A DNA stretch of 37,829 bases from Flavobacteriales bacterium UBA6772 (GTDB taxonomy: Bacteria > Bacteroidota > Bacteroidia > Flavobacteriales > UBA7430). The notes below the pieces were generated by a model. It was not told the DNA's origin, made no database searches, and saw nothing but the letters and a program-made list of their open reading frames with translations. The stretch's first letter is position 1, and every line of letters starts with the position of its first letter. The stretch spans positions 1 through 37,829 of the forward strand of contig CAJJAI010000052.1 in NCBI GenBank assembly GCA_905182215.1, in the 5' to 3' direction. A program made the position numbers and the translations under genes. Below, in pieces: positions 8,440 through 16,240 of this stretch.

Positions 8440-10296
8440 CTATAATTTGAGTAAGAACTGATTTAAGTTTTGAGACTTTTCTAGATTCATTTTCCTACGA
8501 ATTCTTGAACGTTGAGTATTGATAGAATCGCCAGTAGAGTTTAATATTTGAGCTATTTTTTTTGTTGTCACACCACTTTTAAGGAGAATACAAATCTTAA
8601 CTTCTGTGGCAGATAAATTCTGATAATTGTTATTTAATAGCTCCTTAAATTGAGGGTGCACAGTTGAAAAGCTGAACAAATATTTCTCCCAAGATTTAGT
8701 ATCAATATCATTCATTTTCACTTTAGACAATAACTTAGATAAATCACTATTACTCTCTCCTTTAAGAGATTGTTGAATTTCCTCTTTTAAAGTATTTTGA
8801 TCTGACTTCATCTTCAGGTTTAACAAAGACAAACTAGCGTTTTTCTGATCTGAAAGCTCCTTCTTCAATTTCTCTTCTTGAAATTTCAATGCAGCTAATT
8901 CTTTTAGAGCTATCAAACGTTTCTGACGGAAAAATAGACCGACAAAACCAATTAACAAAAAACAGATAAACGCAAAAACAACACCTAAACGAATTTTATT
9001 CTGTTGAGCGAAAAACTGTTTTTCTTGTTCCAAATAAATTATTTGTAAATCTTTCTTTTCGACATTGTACTTTTGTTCCACCTCTGTAACTTTAGCAGCA
9101 ACATTTGCAGAATTAATAGAATCCGACAGCATTCGGTACTTTGTAGTATAATCGTAAGATGTTTTATAATTCCCTAACTTATAATTTAAATCAATGGAAT
9201 AATCGTAAACAACAAGTAAGCTCGTAGAAATTCCGGTATGTAGTTTAGCAAAAAGCACCTCTACCTCAGCAAGATAATAGAGGGCTAAAGAATAATCGCT
9301 TAACTTATATACATCGGCTAAAACCATGTAAGTATCAGCTAAATTTTTTTCGTTCGAAACTTCTTTAAACTCCTTCTCTGCTTTCTCACAATAAACAATA
9401 CACAATTCTTTATCTCCTAAACTGTAATGAACGCTCGCAATTCCGAGATAATTCTTACCATTAAGTTGACTGTTTTGAGTCTGATAATCAGCACTTCTAT
9501 TGTAATACGCTAAGGCTTTATTAAATTTATTTTCAGCAACAAAAAGCTCAGCTAAAGCAGTGTAATTCATAGATAGATCCTTGGTCATATTGTATTCTAG
9601 GGACAAATCTATACTCTTAGACAGGTAAAGATGAGCCCTTTCAAATTCTTGAACATCGAAAAAAACCAAGGCTATATTATGTAATAACATAATGTGTTTA
9701 TCAACATTTTCTGAAGTTATAGACTCAAATAATTTTTCGGCAGCAAAAAGATTTTCTAATGCTAATTCATAATTAGATTGTTCATGATAGATAGAACCTA
9801 AATTCGACAAAATCCTAGATTGAGAATCTGTATCGTTATTGGATTCATAAAACGCTGCAGCCTCTAAAAAATGATATATGGCAGAATCGTAATCTGTTTG
9901 GTAATAATAAAACTGACCCATCGATTGATTAAAAGCAGATTCTGCACATTCGCATCCCGAATTGTTTTGATTTTCTTTTTGTAAATAAATGTATTTTTTC
10001 GCCTTCTCAAAATCACTTTGCTGTAAATAAAGATTAGCTAAAGCTTCGTAAGACTTTACTAGGCCTGTATCGTAATCAGCCTTTTCTGCAAGTTCCAACA
10101 TCTTAATAGCAACGCGCTCTGCCTCTATTAAGTCTCTATTTAGATACTCCCAAAATAATTTGTAATAAATGTCTATACGACTTACATCATCTACACTTAC
10201 AAGTAAATTAGTTAAACTATCTACTCTACCTTCAGCCATATTTTTGTTAGTGAAAAGAGTAAAAAAAAGCAGTAAAATAATTCCGTAATTTTTCAT
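8440..10296 (-). CDS. TPR-repeat membrane protein with LuxR-like C-terminal helix-turn-helix
   Basis: This 618-residue protein starts with a signal peptide or signal anchor (MKNYGIILLLFFTLFTNKNMA). Many tetratricopeptide repeats follow, over about residues 40-390. A single transmembrane helix near 430-450 (GVVFAFICFLLIGFVGLFF) precedes a lysine/glutamate-rich coiled-coil linker. The last ~60 residues (LSATEVKICILLKSGVTTKKIAQ onward) form a LuxR/GerE-like helix-turn-helix. The layout puts sensing repeats in the periplasm and a DNA-binding domain in the cytoplasm, a regulator architecture common in Bacteroidota. The signal and targets are unknown. Its neighbour downstream is the T9SS cargo gene, but a link is only a guess. 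Confidence 0.85.
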   Translation of the reverse strand: MKNYGIILLLFFTLFTNKNMAEGRVDSLTNLLVSVDDVSRIDIYYKLFWEYLNRDLIEAERVAIKMLELAEKADYDTGLVKSYEALANLYLQQSDFEKAKKYIYLQKENQNNSGCECAESAFNQSMGQFYYYQTDYDSAIYHFLEAAAFYESNNDTDSQSRILSNLGSIYHEQSNYELALENLFAAEKLFESITSENVDKHIMLLHNIALVFFDVQEFERAHLYLSKSIDLSLEYNMTKDLSMNYTALAELFVAENKFNKALAYYNRSADYQTQNSQLNGKNYLGIASVHYSLGDKELCIVYCEKAEKEFKEVSNEKNLADTYMVLADVYKLSDYSLALYYLAEVEVLFAKLHTGISTSLLVVYDYSIDLNYKLGNYKTSYDYTTKYRMLSDSINSANVAAKVTEVEQKYNVEKKDLQIIYLEQEKQFFAQQNKIRLGVVFAFICFLLIGFVGLFFRQKRLIALKELAALKFQEEKLKKELSDQKNASLSLLNLKMKSDQNTLKEEIQQSLKGESNSDLSKLLSKVKMNDIDTKSWEKYLFSFSTVHPQFKELLNNNYQNLSATEVKICILLKSGVTTKKIAQILNSTGDSINTQRSRIRRKMNLEKSQNLNQFLLKL

Positions 10297-10376
10297 TTAT
10301 TAGGCCTTTAGAATCTAAAAATACAATTTATAATTAAGCATAGTAGACGTATTGACTACTAAAGATATTTACCTCA

Positions 10377-11216
10377 TTAGAACTTTTCCTCAAACTGGAA
10401 AGATTGATCTAACTTAATACCACGTTCAGTTTCTTTTACGGTGCAACAAGAATGAAAATAATCGTGTTCTAAAAATAGGGTGTGTCCTTTTTGAGCTGCA
10501 GTTTCTAAAAATATTTTCTTTTCCTGTAAAGTTAAAAGTGGCCTAGTATCGTAACCCATCACATAAGGCAAGGGGATATGCCCCACTGAAGGCAATAGAT
10601 CTGCAGCAAAAACAACGGTCTTGTCTTTGTATTCAATATGTGGAATCATTTGAGCTTCCGTATGTCCATCTGCAAATAGCACATCAAAACCAGGCAAGAA
10701 AATACCATCTGTTTTTATAAAATCTAACTGACCACTTTCCTGCATTGGCAAAAGGTTTTCTCTTAAAAAAGAAGCCTTTTCTCTATCATTTGGATTAAGT
10801 GCTAAATTCCAATGAGCCTCATTAGACCAGTAAGTAGCATGTTTAAAAACGGTTTCTAGTGCTCCTTTTTCATTGTACTTAACCCCACCACCGCAGTGAT
10901 CGAAATGTAAATGTGTTAAAAAGACATCAGTAATATCGTCTGGATGATAACCGTGTTTTGCTAAAGATTTATGTAATGTATCTTCTCCGTGTAAATGAAA
11001 ATGGCCGAAAAACTTATCGCTCTGCTTATCGCCAATCCCATTGTCTATTAAAACTTTACGATCGCCGTAATCTACCAACATACTACGCATAGACCAAGGA
11101 CATAAATTATGTTCATCTGCTGGATTGGTTCGTTGCCATAAACTTTTAGGCACTACCCCAAACATAGCTCCACCATCTAACTTAAAATTCCCGGTTTCTA
11201 TAGATACAATTTTCAT
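10377..11216 (-). CDS. MBL-fold metallo-hydrolase
   Basis: This 279-residue cytoplasmic protein has the metallo-beta-lactamase fold zinc site: THLHFDHCGG (HxHxDH) near residue 105, a further histidine in ADGHTEAQ, an aspartate in FAADLLPS and a histidine in LEHDYFH. No signal peptide is seen. The overall pattern resembles the group that includes N-acyl-homoserine lactonases and related esterases, but the substrate cannot be told from sequence alone. It lies upstream of the TPR/LuxR-like gene on the same strand, separated by 80 bases, so co-transcription is possible but unproven. Confidence 0.88.
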   Translation of the reverse strand: MKIVSIETGNFKLDGGAMFGVVPKSLWQRTNPADEHNLCPWSMRSMLVDYGDRKVLIDNGIGDKQSDKFFGHFHLHGEDTLHKSLAKHGYHPDDITDVFLTHLHFDHCGGGVKYNEKGALETVFKHATYWSNEAHWNLALNPNDREKASFLRENLLPMQESGQLDFIKTDGIFLPGFDVLFADGHTEAQMIPHIEYKDKTVVFAADLLPSVGHIPLPYVMGYDTRPLLTLQEKKIFLETAAQKGHTLFLEHDYFHSCCTVKETERGIKLDQSFQFEEKF

Positions 11217-11325
11217 GGCTTTTGTTTTTGTTAAAATTAAGCTTATTCCTAAAATTAAGAGCCCAAAAAGTTAAAACTTTAATCTACTCGTATTCCATCT
11301 GGCAATGAATTTCATTCATCTACCT

Positions 11326-11361
11326 AAAATATATATTATGTATATTTGTACAAAATATATA
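11326..11361 (+). promoter_or_regulatory. Candidate promoter and autoregulatory operator of the toxin-antitoxin pair
   Basis: An exact -7 element TATATTTG sits at 11341-11348. It overlaps a perfect 10-bp palindrome TTTGTACAAA at 11345-11354, and a direct repeat AAAATATATA occurs at 11326-11335 and again at 11352-11361. Ribbon-helix-helix antitoxins usually repress their own promoter by binding such symmetric sites. The position over the predicted transcription start fits that role, but binding is an inference. Confidence 0.5.
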
Positions 11362-11363
11362 CA

Positions 11364-11615
11364 ATGAGAAAAAATATAGACATAGATGATTCTGTACTCA
11401 GAAAAGTAAAAATGCTTTCCATTTTCGAAGATATAAGCGTTAAAGCTTTAATGGAAAAGGCGATAGGTTTTTATGTTCAGCACAAAGAACAAGAACGTCT
11501 AGAAGCTTTAAGTACAGAAGAAAAAGAGGATTTAGGTTTATTACTTTTATTGCAACAAGTAGACAGATCCGAGACCGTTAGTGAAGAGGATGTATTTGAT
11601 TATTTAGACAAGTAA
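11364..11615 (+). CDS. Ribbon-helix-helix type antitoxin of a type II toxin-antitoxin pair
   Basis: The 83-residue protein begins MRKNIDIDDSVLRKVKMLSI, a beta strand plus helix pattern typical of ribbon-helix-helix DNA-binding antitoxins. An acidic, leucine-rich C-terminal part (TEEKEDLGLLLLLQQ) probably wraps the toxin. A longer reading frame from TTG at 11346 is possible, but that codon lies inside the -7 promoter element, so ATG at 11364 is the sensible start. The stop codon overlaps the toxin start by one base (TAATG), which implies translational coupling. It should neutralise the downstream toxin and repress the operon. Confidence 0.8.
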   Translation: MRKNIDIDDSVLRKVKMLSIFEDISVKALMEKAIGFYVQHKEQERLEALSTEEKEDLGLLLLLQQVDRSETVSEEDVFDYLDK

Positions 11616-11881
11616 TGGAGGTTGTTTATCTAAACTCTTTTTTAAAAGATCTGAAAAAAGTTAAGGACAAAAAGTTGCTTCAAAAGGTGAAAGCTGTTTT
11701 ACTTGAACTAAAGTCAGCAGAAAATTTAAGTGCAATACCGAATTCTAAAAACCTAAGCGGACACCCTTTTGCATACAGAATTAGAATTGGCGACTATAGA
11801 TTAGGTTTGTTCAATTCTGAAGAAAAACTGACATTAGCAAGATTCGTAAAGAGAAACGACATTTATAAGTTGTTTCCTTAA
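11615..11881 (+). CDS. RelE/ParE family toxin
   Basis: The 88-residue basic protein has the RelE/ParE-fold pattern: FLKDLKKVKDKKLLQKVKAV (two N-terminal helices), then AYRIRIGDYRLGLF (central strands with the RIGDYR motif) and the ending RFVKRNDIYKLFP. Family members either cleave mRNA on the ribosome (RelE) or poison gyrase (ParE), and the sequence does not decide between them. It follows its antitoxin with a one-base overlap. Confidence 0.85.
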   Translation: MEVVYLNSFLKDLKKVKDKKLLQKVKAVLLELKSAENLSAIPNSKNLSGHPFAYRIRIGDYRLGLFNSEEKLTLARFVKRNDIYKLFP

Positions 11882-11911
11882 AATTCATCCCAAAATAAAT
11901 TCATTTAACAA

Positions 11912-12502
11912 ATGAAAGCAAGTATAGAAATCAAATACATCTTACTTTATTCAATACTCACAACTATGAGTATAATAATTGGGTTACAATTTTGGTGGAC
12001 TGATTCATATACTTTATCACTCTTATCTATTGAGGTATTTGCATTAATGGCTACAGCATGGATATATTGGATGGCCGTTTTATATATTAGTGTTTTAGTT
12101 ATTCGAAAGTATATATTGAAACTTCAACATAAATATTTCTTTGGCCCATTATACTTGGTTTCAAATGAATCTTTTCATAAAAAAATAGGTTTTAAAAAAA
12201 CAAAAAAAATTAAACCATATCTAAGTTTAACCTCATTTTTAATATTTATTTCGTCTATAATAGTCTTCAATATTATAATGAATATTCACAAACATCACGA
12301 AATAGATGAACACGGCGAAATTGAGACAATAATGGTAAAGGACATACACATAGGAGGGCATGGAAGCATTCATATATACTTTGAATATAACCACAAAGAC
12401 TATAATCACTTACCAAATATGAAAAACTTAAACATAGGTGATTTAACCACCATTATTTACTCAACAGAAAACCCAAAACTAGTAGAATACTTTCTCGAAT
12501 AA
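11912..12502 (+). CDS. Hypothetical membrane protein downstream of the toxin-antitoxin pair
   Basis: I do not recognise this 196-residue protein. It has about three to four hydrophobic segments: near residues 8-27, 33-65 (long enough for one or two helices) and 105-125. A polar, histidine-rich C-terminal domain of about 70 residues follows (HKHHEIDEHGEIE, then GSIHIYFEY, then IGDLTTIIYSTENP). This last part recalls small beta domains of DUF3592-like membrane proteins, but I hold that loosely. It starts 30 bases after the toxin on the same strand and is especially AT-rich, so it may be cargo of the same islet. It ends two bases from the convergent mqnD stop. Confidence 0.7.
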   Translation: MKASIEIKYILLYSILTTMSIIIGLQFWWTDSYTLSLLSIEVFALMATAWIYWMAVLYISVLVIRKYILKLQHKYFFGPLYLVSNESFHKKIGFKKTKKIKPYLSLTSFLIFISSIIVFNIIMNIHKHHEIDEHGEIETIMVKDIHIGGHGSIHIYFEYNHKDYNHLPNMKNLNIGDLTTIIYSTENPKLVEYFLE

Positions 12503-12504
12503 TA

Positions 12505-13332
12505 TCAAACAAACAAATCCTTGCTTGTGCCATCAATCAACTTCTTCTCTACAGAAAAATCATACATATACTGAATAGCCGATTTTCCTTTAGCACCTAG
12601 AGATATACTGTAATCGTTTACGTATAAATTGATATGCTTCTGCATCACTTCAGCATCCATTTCTTGGGCATTCAGTTTCACGTATTCTAAACTCTCTAAT
12701 GGATTATTGAAGGCAAACTCAATACTTTTACGAATGAGTCGCTGTACTTTTTCTTGCAAGGCTTTATCGAAATTTCTTTTGATGGCTATTCCTCCAAGCG
12801 GAATGGGCATTCCAGTACTTTGTTCCCAGTCCTCACCTAAATCTTTCACCTTTTCAAAACCTCTATCGGCATAGGTAAAACGATTTTCGTGAATGATAAG
12901 TCCCGCAGAAACCTGCTTATTTTTTATGGCAGACTCAATGTCTGAAAAAAGGATTTCTTGTTTATTCTGCAATTTGGGGAAAGCATAATTCAAAAGAAAG
13001 TTGGCTGTGGTATACTTACCTGGAATGGCAATTAAATCGGATTCAATAGGATTTTTATCTCCTACATTTTTAATTAATAGAGGTCCACAGTTATTCCCTA
13101 GTGCAGAACCAGAATCCATCATTACATACTCTTCTAAAATATGGAGAAAAGCATGATAGCTTAATTTAGTAATATCCAATTCGCCACGAAAAGCCATCAA
13201 ATTCAGTTCTTCTACATCGGCCATGCACGCATCAAACTCCAATCCTTCAGTGTCTATTTTTCCGTGAATAAGAGCATCAAAGATAAAGGTATCATTTGGG
13301 CACGGTGAAAAACCTATACGTAATTTTGTCAT
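12505..13332 (-). CDS. mqnD: 1,4-dihydroxy-6-naphthoate synthase MqnD
   Basis: MqnD converts cyclic dehypoxanthinyl futalosine to 1,4-dihydroxy-6-naphthoate in the futalosine route to menaquinone. The 275-residue protein has the periplasmic-binding-protein-like fold of the family. The characteristic start RIGFSPCPNDTFIFDALIHG is present, followed by ITKLSYHAF, GNNCGPLL and the central GLIIHENRFTY with the conserved histidine. Its ATG overlaps the mqnB stop by one base (TAATG), so the two are translated together. No terminator is seen before the convergent gene two bases away. Confidence 0.95.
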   Translation of the reverse strand: MTKLRIGFSPCPNDTFIFDALIHGKIDTEGLEFDACMADVEELNLMAFRGELDITKLSYHAFLHILEEYVMMDSGSALGNNCGPLLIKNVGDKNPIESDLIAIPGKYTTANFLLNYAFPKLQNKQEILFSDIESAIKNKQVSAGLIIHENRFTYADRGFEKVKDLGEDWEQSTGMPIPLGGIAIKRNFDKALQEKVQRLIRKSIEFAFNNPLESLEYVKLNAQEMDAEVMQKHINLYVNDYSISLGAKGKSAIQYMYDFSVEKKLIDGTSKDLFV

Positions 13333-13994
13333 TAGAGTAGCTTCAAAATTTCAGTATTCAAATTGTGTAAGGCAAGTGGTATGTTCCAAGAGGCTCTATT
13401 TCTTCTTTCTACATAATTGGAAATTGACCGAAGTTGCAGACAAGGGATTTTAGCTATTTTACAGGCGTAAAAAAAGGCAGCGCCTTCCATACTTTCTACT
13501 TGTGGAGAAAAACGCTTTTTTGTTTTAGCAATACTCTCTTCACAACCGTGCGCAGTATTTACAGTAATCGATTTTACTTTAGGGAATGACAAACCCCAAA
13601 CATCTTGCTCATTAGATAACACACCCGATTTATATGGAAATTCATCGGCTTCAATTAACTCTAAATCTACTATGGATAAAAAATGATTTCCATCATCAGC
13701 GCCCAATTCAGGAAATTGGTCTTCCACAATTTCAACTACAGCTCCCAATGACAAGCTCCTGTCAAATGAACCTGCTATACCAGCATTAATGATTCTATCG
13801 TATGTATTTAAAGCTAGAACCCTTCCCAAGTGAAAAGAGGTAGCTACCATTCCTACGCCAGTACAGAGTAGATCAAACTCCAAATTATCAATTTTATGCG
13901 TACTTAGCCTCGCGTTAATCTGATTAATATTCTCTGCTTTTTCTAAAAGAGGTTTTAATTCGAGAAGGGTAGCAGTTACAAGAAGTGTTTTCAT
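13332..13994 (-). CDS. mqnB: Futalosine hydrolase MqnB
   Basis: MqnB removes hypoxanthine from futalosine to give dehypoxanthine futalosine, a step of the futalosine menaquinone pathway. The 220-residue protein has the nucleoside-phosphorylase/MTA-nucleosidase fold: GVGMVATSFHLGR near 47-59, INAGIAGSF near 70 and SMEGAAFFYAC near residue 168, which holds the ribose-binding Met-Glu pair. Its place directly ahead of mqnD makes futalosine hydrolase the best reading over a generic nucleosidase. An exact -7 element ends only four bases before the ATG, which predicts a leaderless mRNA. Confidence 0.93.
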   Translation of the reverse strand: MKTLLVTATLLELKPLLEKAENINQINARLSTHKIDNLEFDLLCTGVGMVATSFHLGRVLALNTYDRIINAGIAGSFDRSLSLGAVVEIVEDQFPELGADDGNHFLSIVDLELIEADEFPYKSGVLSNEQDVWGLSFPKVKSITVNTAHGCEESIAKTKKRFSPQVESMEGAAFFYACKIAKIPCLQLRSISNYVERRNRASWNIPLALHNLNTEILKLL

Positions 13995-13998
13995 ATTT

Positions 13999-14006
13999 CA
14001 AAGGTA
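13999..14006 (-). promoter_or_regulatory. Putative -7 element of mqnB-mqnD, predicting a leaderless transcript
   Basis: The minus strand reads TACCTTTG, exact to TAnnTTTG, followed by AAAT and then the mqnB ATG. In Bacteroidota the start site lies a few bases past this box, which here falls on the start codon. No -33 box is obvious. Confidence 0.45.
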
Positions 14007-14119
14007 GTAATTAGTTATAGTTAGATGGTTTATAGCGCTGGCTTTTAAATAAAAAAAGAACGATAGGTTAATAAACGAGTCCAACAAGTAACAAGTCGTT
14101 ATGAACAAGCAAAAAAGCA

Positions 14120-14127
14120 TATATTTG
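14120..14127 (+). promoter_or_regulatory. Putative -7 element of the PTPS-folE operon
   Basis: TATATTTG, exact to TAnnTTTG, lies 23 bases before the ATG at 14151. A -33 box is not obvious. The 156-base space to mqnB thus holds divergent promoters. Confidence 0.5.
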
Positions 14128-14150
14128 CATCGTAAAAAATTACAGAAACG

Positions 14151-14561
14151 ATGATCTACATCACAAGAAGAGAGCGCTTTTGCTCGGCACATAAATTAGT
14201 ACACCCAGAATGGGATGCTGCAAAAAACTTAGAAGTTTTTGGTCCTTGTTCCAATGAAAATTGGCACGGTCATAACTTCGTGCTTTTTGTAACCGTAAAA
14301 GGAGAAGTGAATCCAGACACTGGTTTTGTGGTTAACTTAAAGGACTTAAGCCCTGTAATAAAGGTGAAGGTAATTGACAAACTGGATCATAAAAACATCA
14401 ATTTGGATGTAGATTTTATGGCTGGAAAAATGGCTTCTACAGAAGTATTGGCTATTGAAATCTGGAATCAGCTTGTGGATGCTGTAAAAGGTATGGGAGT
14501 AGAATTGCACTGTATTAAGATTCAAGAAACAGAAAACAACTTTGTAGAATATTTTGGTTAA
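14151..14561 (+). CDS. 6-pyruvoyl-tetrahydropterin synthase family protein (PTPS/QueD superfamily)
   Basis: The 136-residue enzyme acts on 7,8-dihydroneopterin triphosphate, the product of FolE encoded next door. Zinc-ligand histidines are at His-14, His-39 and His-41, and the nucleophile is Cys-33 in CSNENWHGHN. LDHKNI (79-80) and ETENN (Glu-126) complete the active site. The spacing C-x5-HGH and the flanking residues look more like biopterin-forming PTPS (animal type) than QueD, which has C-x3-HGH. Pipelines may nonetheless label it 6-carboxytetrahydropterin synthase (queD). It is followed by folE after six bases, so the pair should be co-transcribed. The product (biopterin precursor or queuosine precursor) is not proven. 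Confidence 0.88.
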   Translation: MIYITRRERFCSAHKLVHPEWDAAKNLEVFGPCSNENWHGHNFVLFVTVKGEVNPDTGFVVNLKDLSPVIKVKVIDKLDHKNINLDVDFMAGKMASTEVLAIEIWNQLVDAVKGMGVELHCIKIQETENNFVEYFG

Positions 14562-14567
14562 TACATT

Positions 14568-15167
14568 ATGGCTTACAAAAAAATAGAAACGTACGATGAG
14601 GCTTGTACAGATGCATTGTCTGGACATTTTAAAGAAGTCTTAATTCACATTGGTGAAGACACTGAAAGAGAAGGCCTTTTAAAAACGCCCGAACGTGTAG
14701 CGAAGGCAATGCAATATCTTACGCAAGGATACGATCAAGACCCAGCAGAGATTTTAAAATCTGCTATGTTTGCAGAGAAATACGATGAGATGGTTATTGT
14801 AAAAGACATCGAAGTGTATTCTTTATGCGAACACCATATGTTACCATTTTTCGGAAAGTGTCACATCGCTTATATCCCTAGTGGACAGATTGTAGGCTTG
14901 AGTAAGTTCGCTAGAATGGTAGACGCTTTTTCTCGTAGATTACAAGTTCAGGAACGATTAACAGATCAAATTCGCGACTGTTTACAAGAGACCTTAAAAC
15001 CTCTAGGAGTTGCTGTTTGTATTGAAGCTCAACATTTGTGTATGCAGATGCGTGGGGTACAAAAACAAAACTCGGTTACAACTACCTCAGCCTTTTCGGG
15101 TGCTTTTATGGATGAAGACATTACTCGTCAAGAATTCATGAGCTTGGTAAAAGGATTGAGTAGATAA
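14568..15167 (+). CDS. folE: GTP cyclohydrolase I
   Basis: FolE converts GTP to 7,8-dihydroneopterin triphosphate, the entry to folate, queuosine and biopterin synthesis. The 199 residues fit the bacterial form. Zinc ligands are Cys-87 and His-90 in SLCEHH and Cys-158 in [12 protein letters not shown]. The substrate-site stretch GKCHIAYIP follows. It sits six bases behind the PTPS-family gene, whose substrate it makes. Confidence 0.96.
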   Translation: MAYKKIETYDEACTDALSGHFKEVLIHIGEDTEREGLLKTPERVAKAMQYLTQGYDQDPAEILKSAMFAEKYDEMVIVKDIEVYSLCEHHMLPFFGKCHIAYIPSGQIVGLSKFARMVDAFSRRLQVQERLTDQIRDCLQETLKPLGVAVCIEAQHLCMQMRGVQKQNSVTTTSAFSGAFMDEDITRQEFMSLVKGLSR

Positions 15168-15180
15168 ATTATAGTCGTTG

Positions 15181-15209
15181 GTAGCTAGTATTTAGTAGCT
15201 AGTCAAAAG
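15181..15209. repeat. CTAG-rich intergenic repeat, copy A
   Basis: Between folE and fabD the sequence contains TAGCTAGT twice (15182-15189 and 15196-15203) within GTATTTAGTAGCTAG (15188-15202), followed by GTCAAAAG. A closely similar block occurs upstream of rfbB at 18502-18530. These look like dispersed or decayed intergenic repeats. Confidence 0.5.
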
Positions 15210-15257
15210 CATTAAAAAAAGCTAAAAGCGTACTGCTAAAGGCTTAAAAATAAGATT

Positions 15258-16139
15258 ATGAAAGCATACGTTTTTCCAGGTCAAGGAGCTCAATTCTCAG
15301 GAATGGGTAAAGATTTATATGAAGCTTCGGAAGAAGCAAAAACATTATTTGAACAAGCCAATGAAATTTTAGGTTTCCGTATTACGGATATTATGTTCGA
15401 AGGTGAAGCTGAGGAATTAAAACAAACCAAAGTTACCCAACCTGCAATTTTCTTACACTCTACAATTCTAGCTAAATTACTAGGAGATCGTTTTCAACCA
15501 GAAATGGTTGCAGGTCACTCTCTAGGAGAGATTTCGGCACTTACAGCTGTAGGAGTTTTAGCTTTTGAAGATGGACTAAAATTAGTCTCTAAAAGAGCCT
15601 TGGCTATGCAAAAAGCTTGTGAAGCTGAACCTTCTACCATGGCAGCAATTTTAGGATTGGAAAATGATGTAGTCGAAAATATTTGTACAAAAGTAAACGG
15701 TGTTGTAGTTGCAGCAAATTACAACTGCCCTGGGCAGCTTGTTATTTCTGGAGCTGTTGATGCAGTAAATGAGGCTTGTGAATTACTTAAAGAAGCGGGA
15801 GCTCGTAGAGCTTTAATCCTTCCAGTTGGAGGTGCTTTTCACTCTCCACTAATGGAGCCAGCTCGTGCGGAATTAGCACAAGCTATAGAAGCAACTACCT
15901 TTAATGTTCCTTCTTGTCCGGTGTATCAAAACGTAACTGCTTCGGCAATTACGAATCCAGATGAGATTAAAGAAAACTTGGTAGCACAATTAACCGCTCC
16001 TGTACGTTGGACTCAAACAATGCAGCAAATGATAGCTGATGGAGTTTCTAGCTTTACAGAAGTAGGACCCGGAAAAGTTCTTCAAGGATTAGTAAAAAAA
16101 GCAGACCGAAAGATGCCGACAGAATCAGCGGAACTTTAG
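15258..16139 (+). CDS. fabD: ACP S-malonyltransferase FabD
   Basis: FabD moves malonyl from CoA to acyl carrier protein, supplying fatty acid synthesis. The 293-residue length is typical. The N-terminal FPGQGAQFSGMG motif, the nucleophilic Ser-88 in GHSLGE and the catalytic His-195 in GAFHSPLM are all present. It is 90 bases beyond folE and is followed by a strong terminator. The gap carries a repeat and no terminator, so readthrough from folE is possible. Confidence 0.97.
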   Translation: MKAYVFPGQGAQFSGMGKDLYEASEEAKTLFEQANEILGFRITDIMFEGEAEELKQTKVTQPAIFLHSTILAKLLGDRFQPEMVAGHSLGEISALTAVGVLAFEDGLKLVSKRALAMQKACEAEPSTMAAILGLENDVVENICTKVNGVVVAANYNCPGQLVISGAVDAVNEACELLKEAGARRALILPVGGAFHSPLMEPARAELAQAIEATTFNVPSCPVYQNVTASAITNPDEIKENLVAQLTAPVRWTQTMQQMIADGVSSFTEVGPGKVLQGLVKKADRKMPTESAEL

Positions 16140-16165
16140 ATTTAACTATAGTAATTAGTACAAAA

Positions 16166-16205
16166 CAAAAATGTCAGCTTGATCAATTTCAAGCTGACAT
16201 TTTTG
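16166..16205. terminator. Bidirectional terminator after fabD
   Basis: A perfect 17-bp inverted repeat (16166-16182 with 16189-16205) with a 6-nt loop (TCAATT) has A-rich and T-rich ends. It can end fabD (plus) and the small gene ending at 16241 (minus). Confidence 0.85.
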
Positions 16206-16240
16206 TTTACAATGATTTATATAATTTAAAATGCAATCGT

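Noticed and set aside
10341-10361. TAGTAG/CTACTA inverted repeat upstream of the TPR-LuxR-like gene as a terminator
   Set aside because: Only six AT-rich pairs and no U-tract on the minus strand.
11346-11363. TTG start extending the antitoxin by six residues
   Set aside because: The codon is part of the exact -7 promoter element TATATTTG; the ATG at 11364 gives the normal ribbon-helix-helix N-terminus.
14346-14627. 93-codon minus-strand frame opposite the PTPS gene
   Set aside because: It is antisense to a clear enzyme and spans the PTPS-folE junction; the protein is Cys/Phe/His-rich with no pattern.
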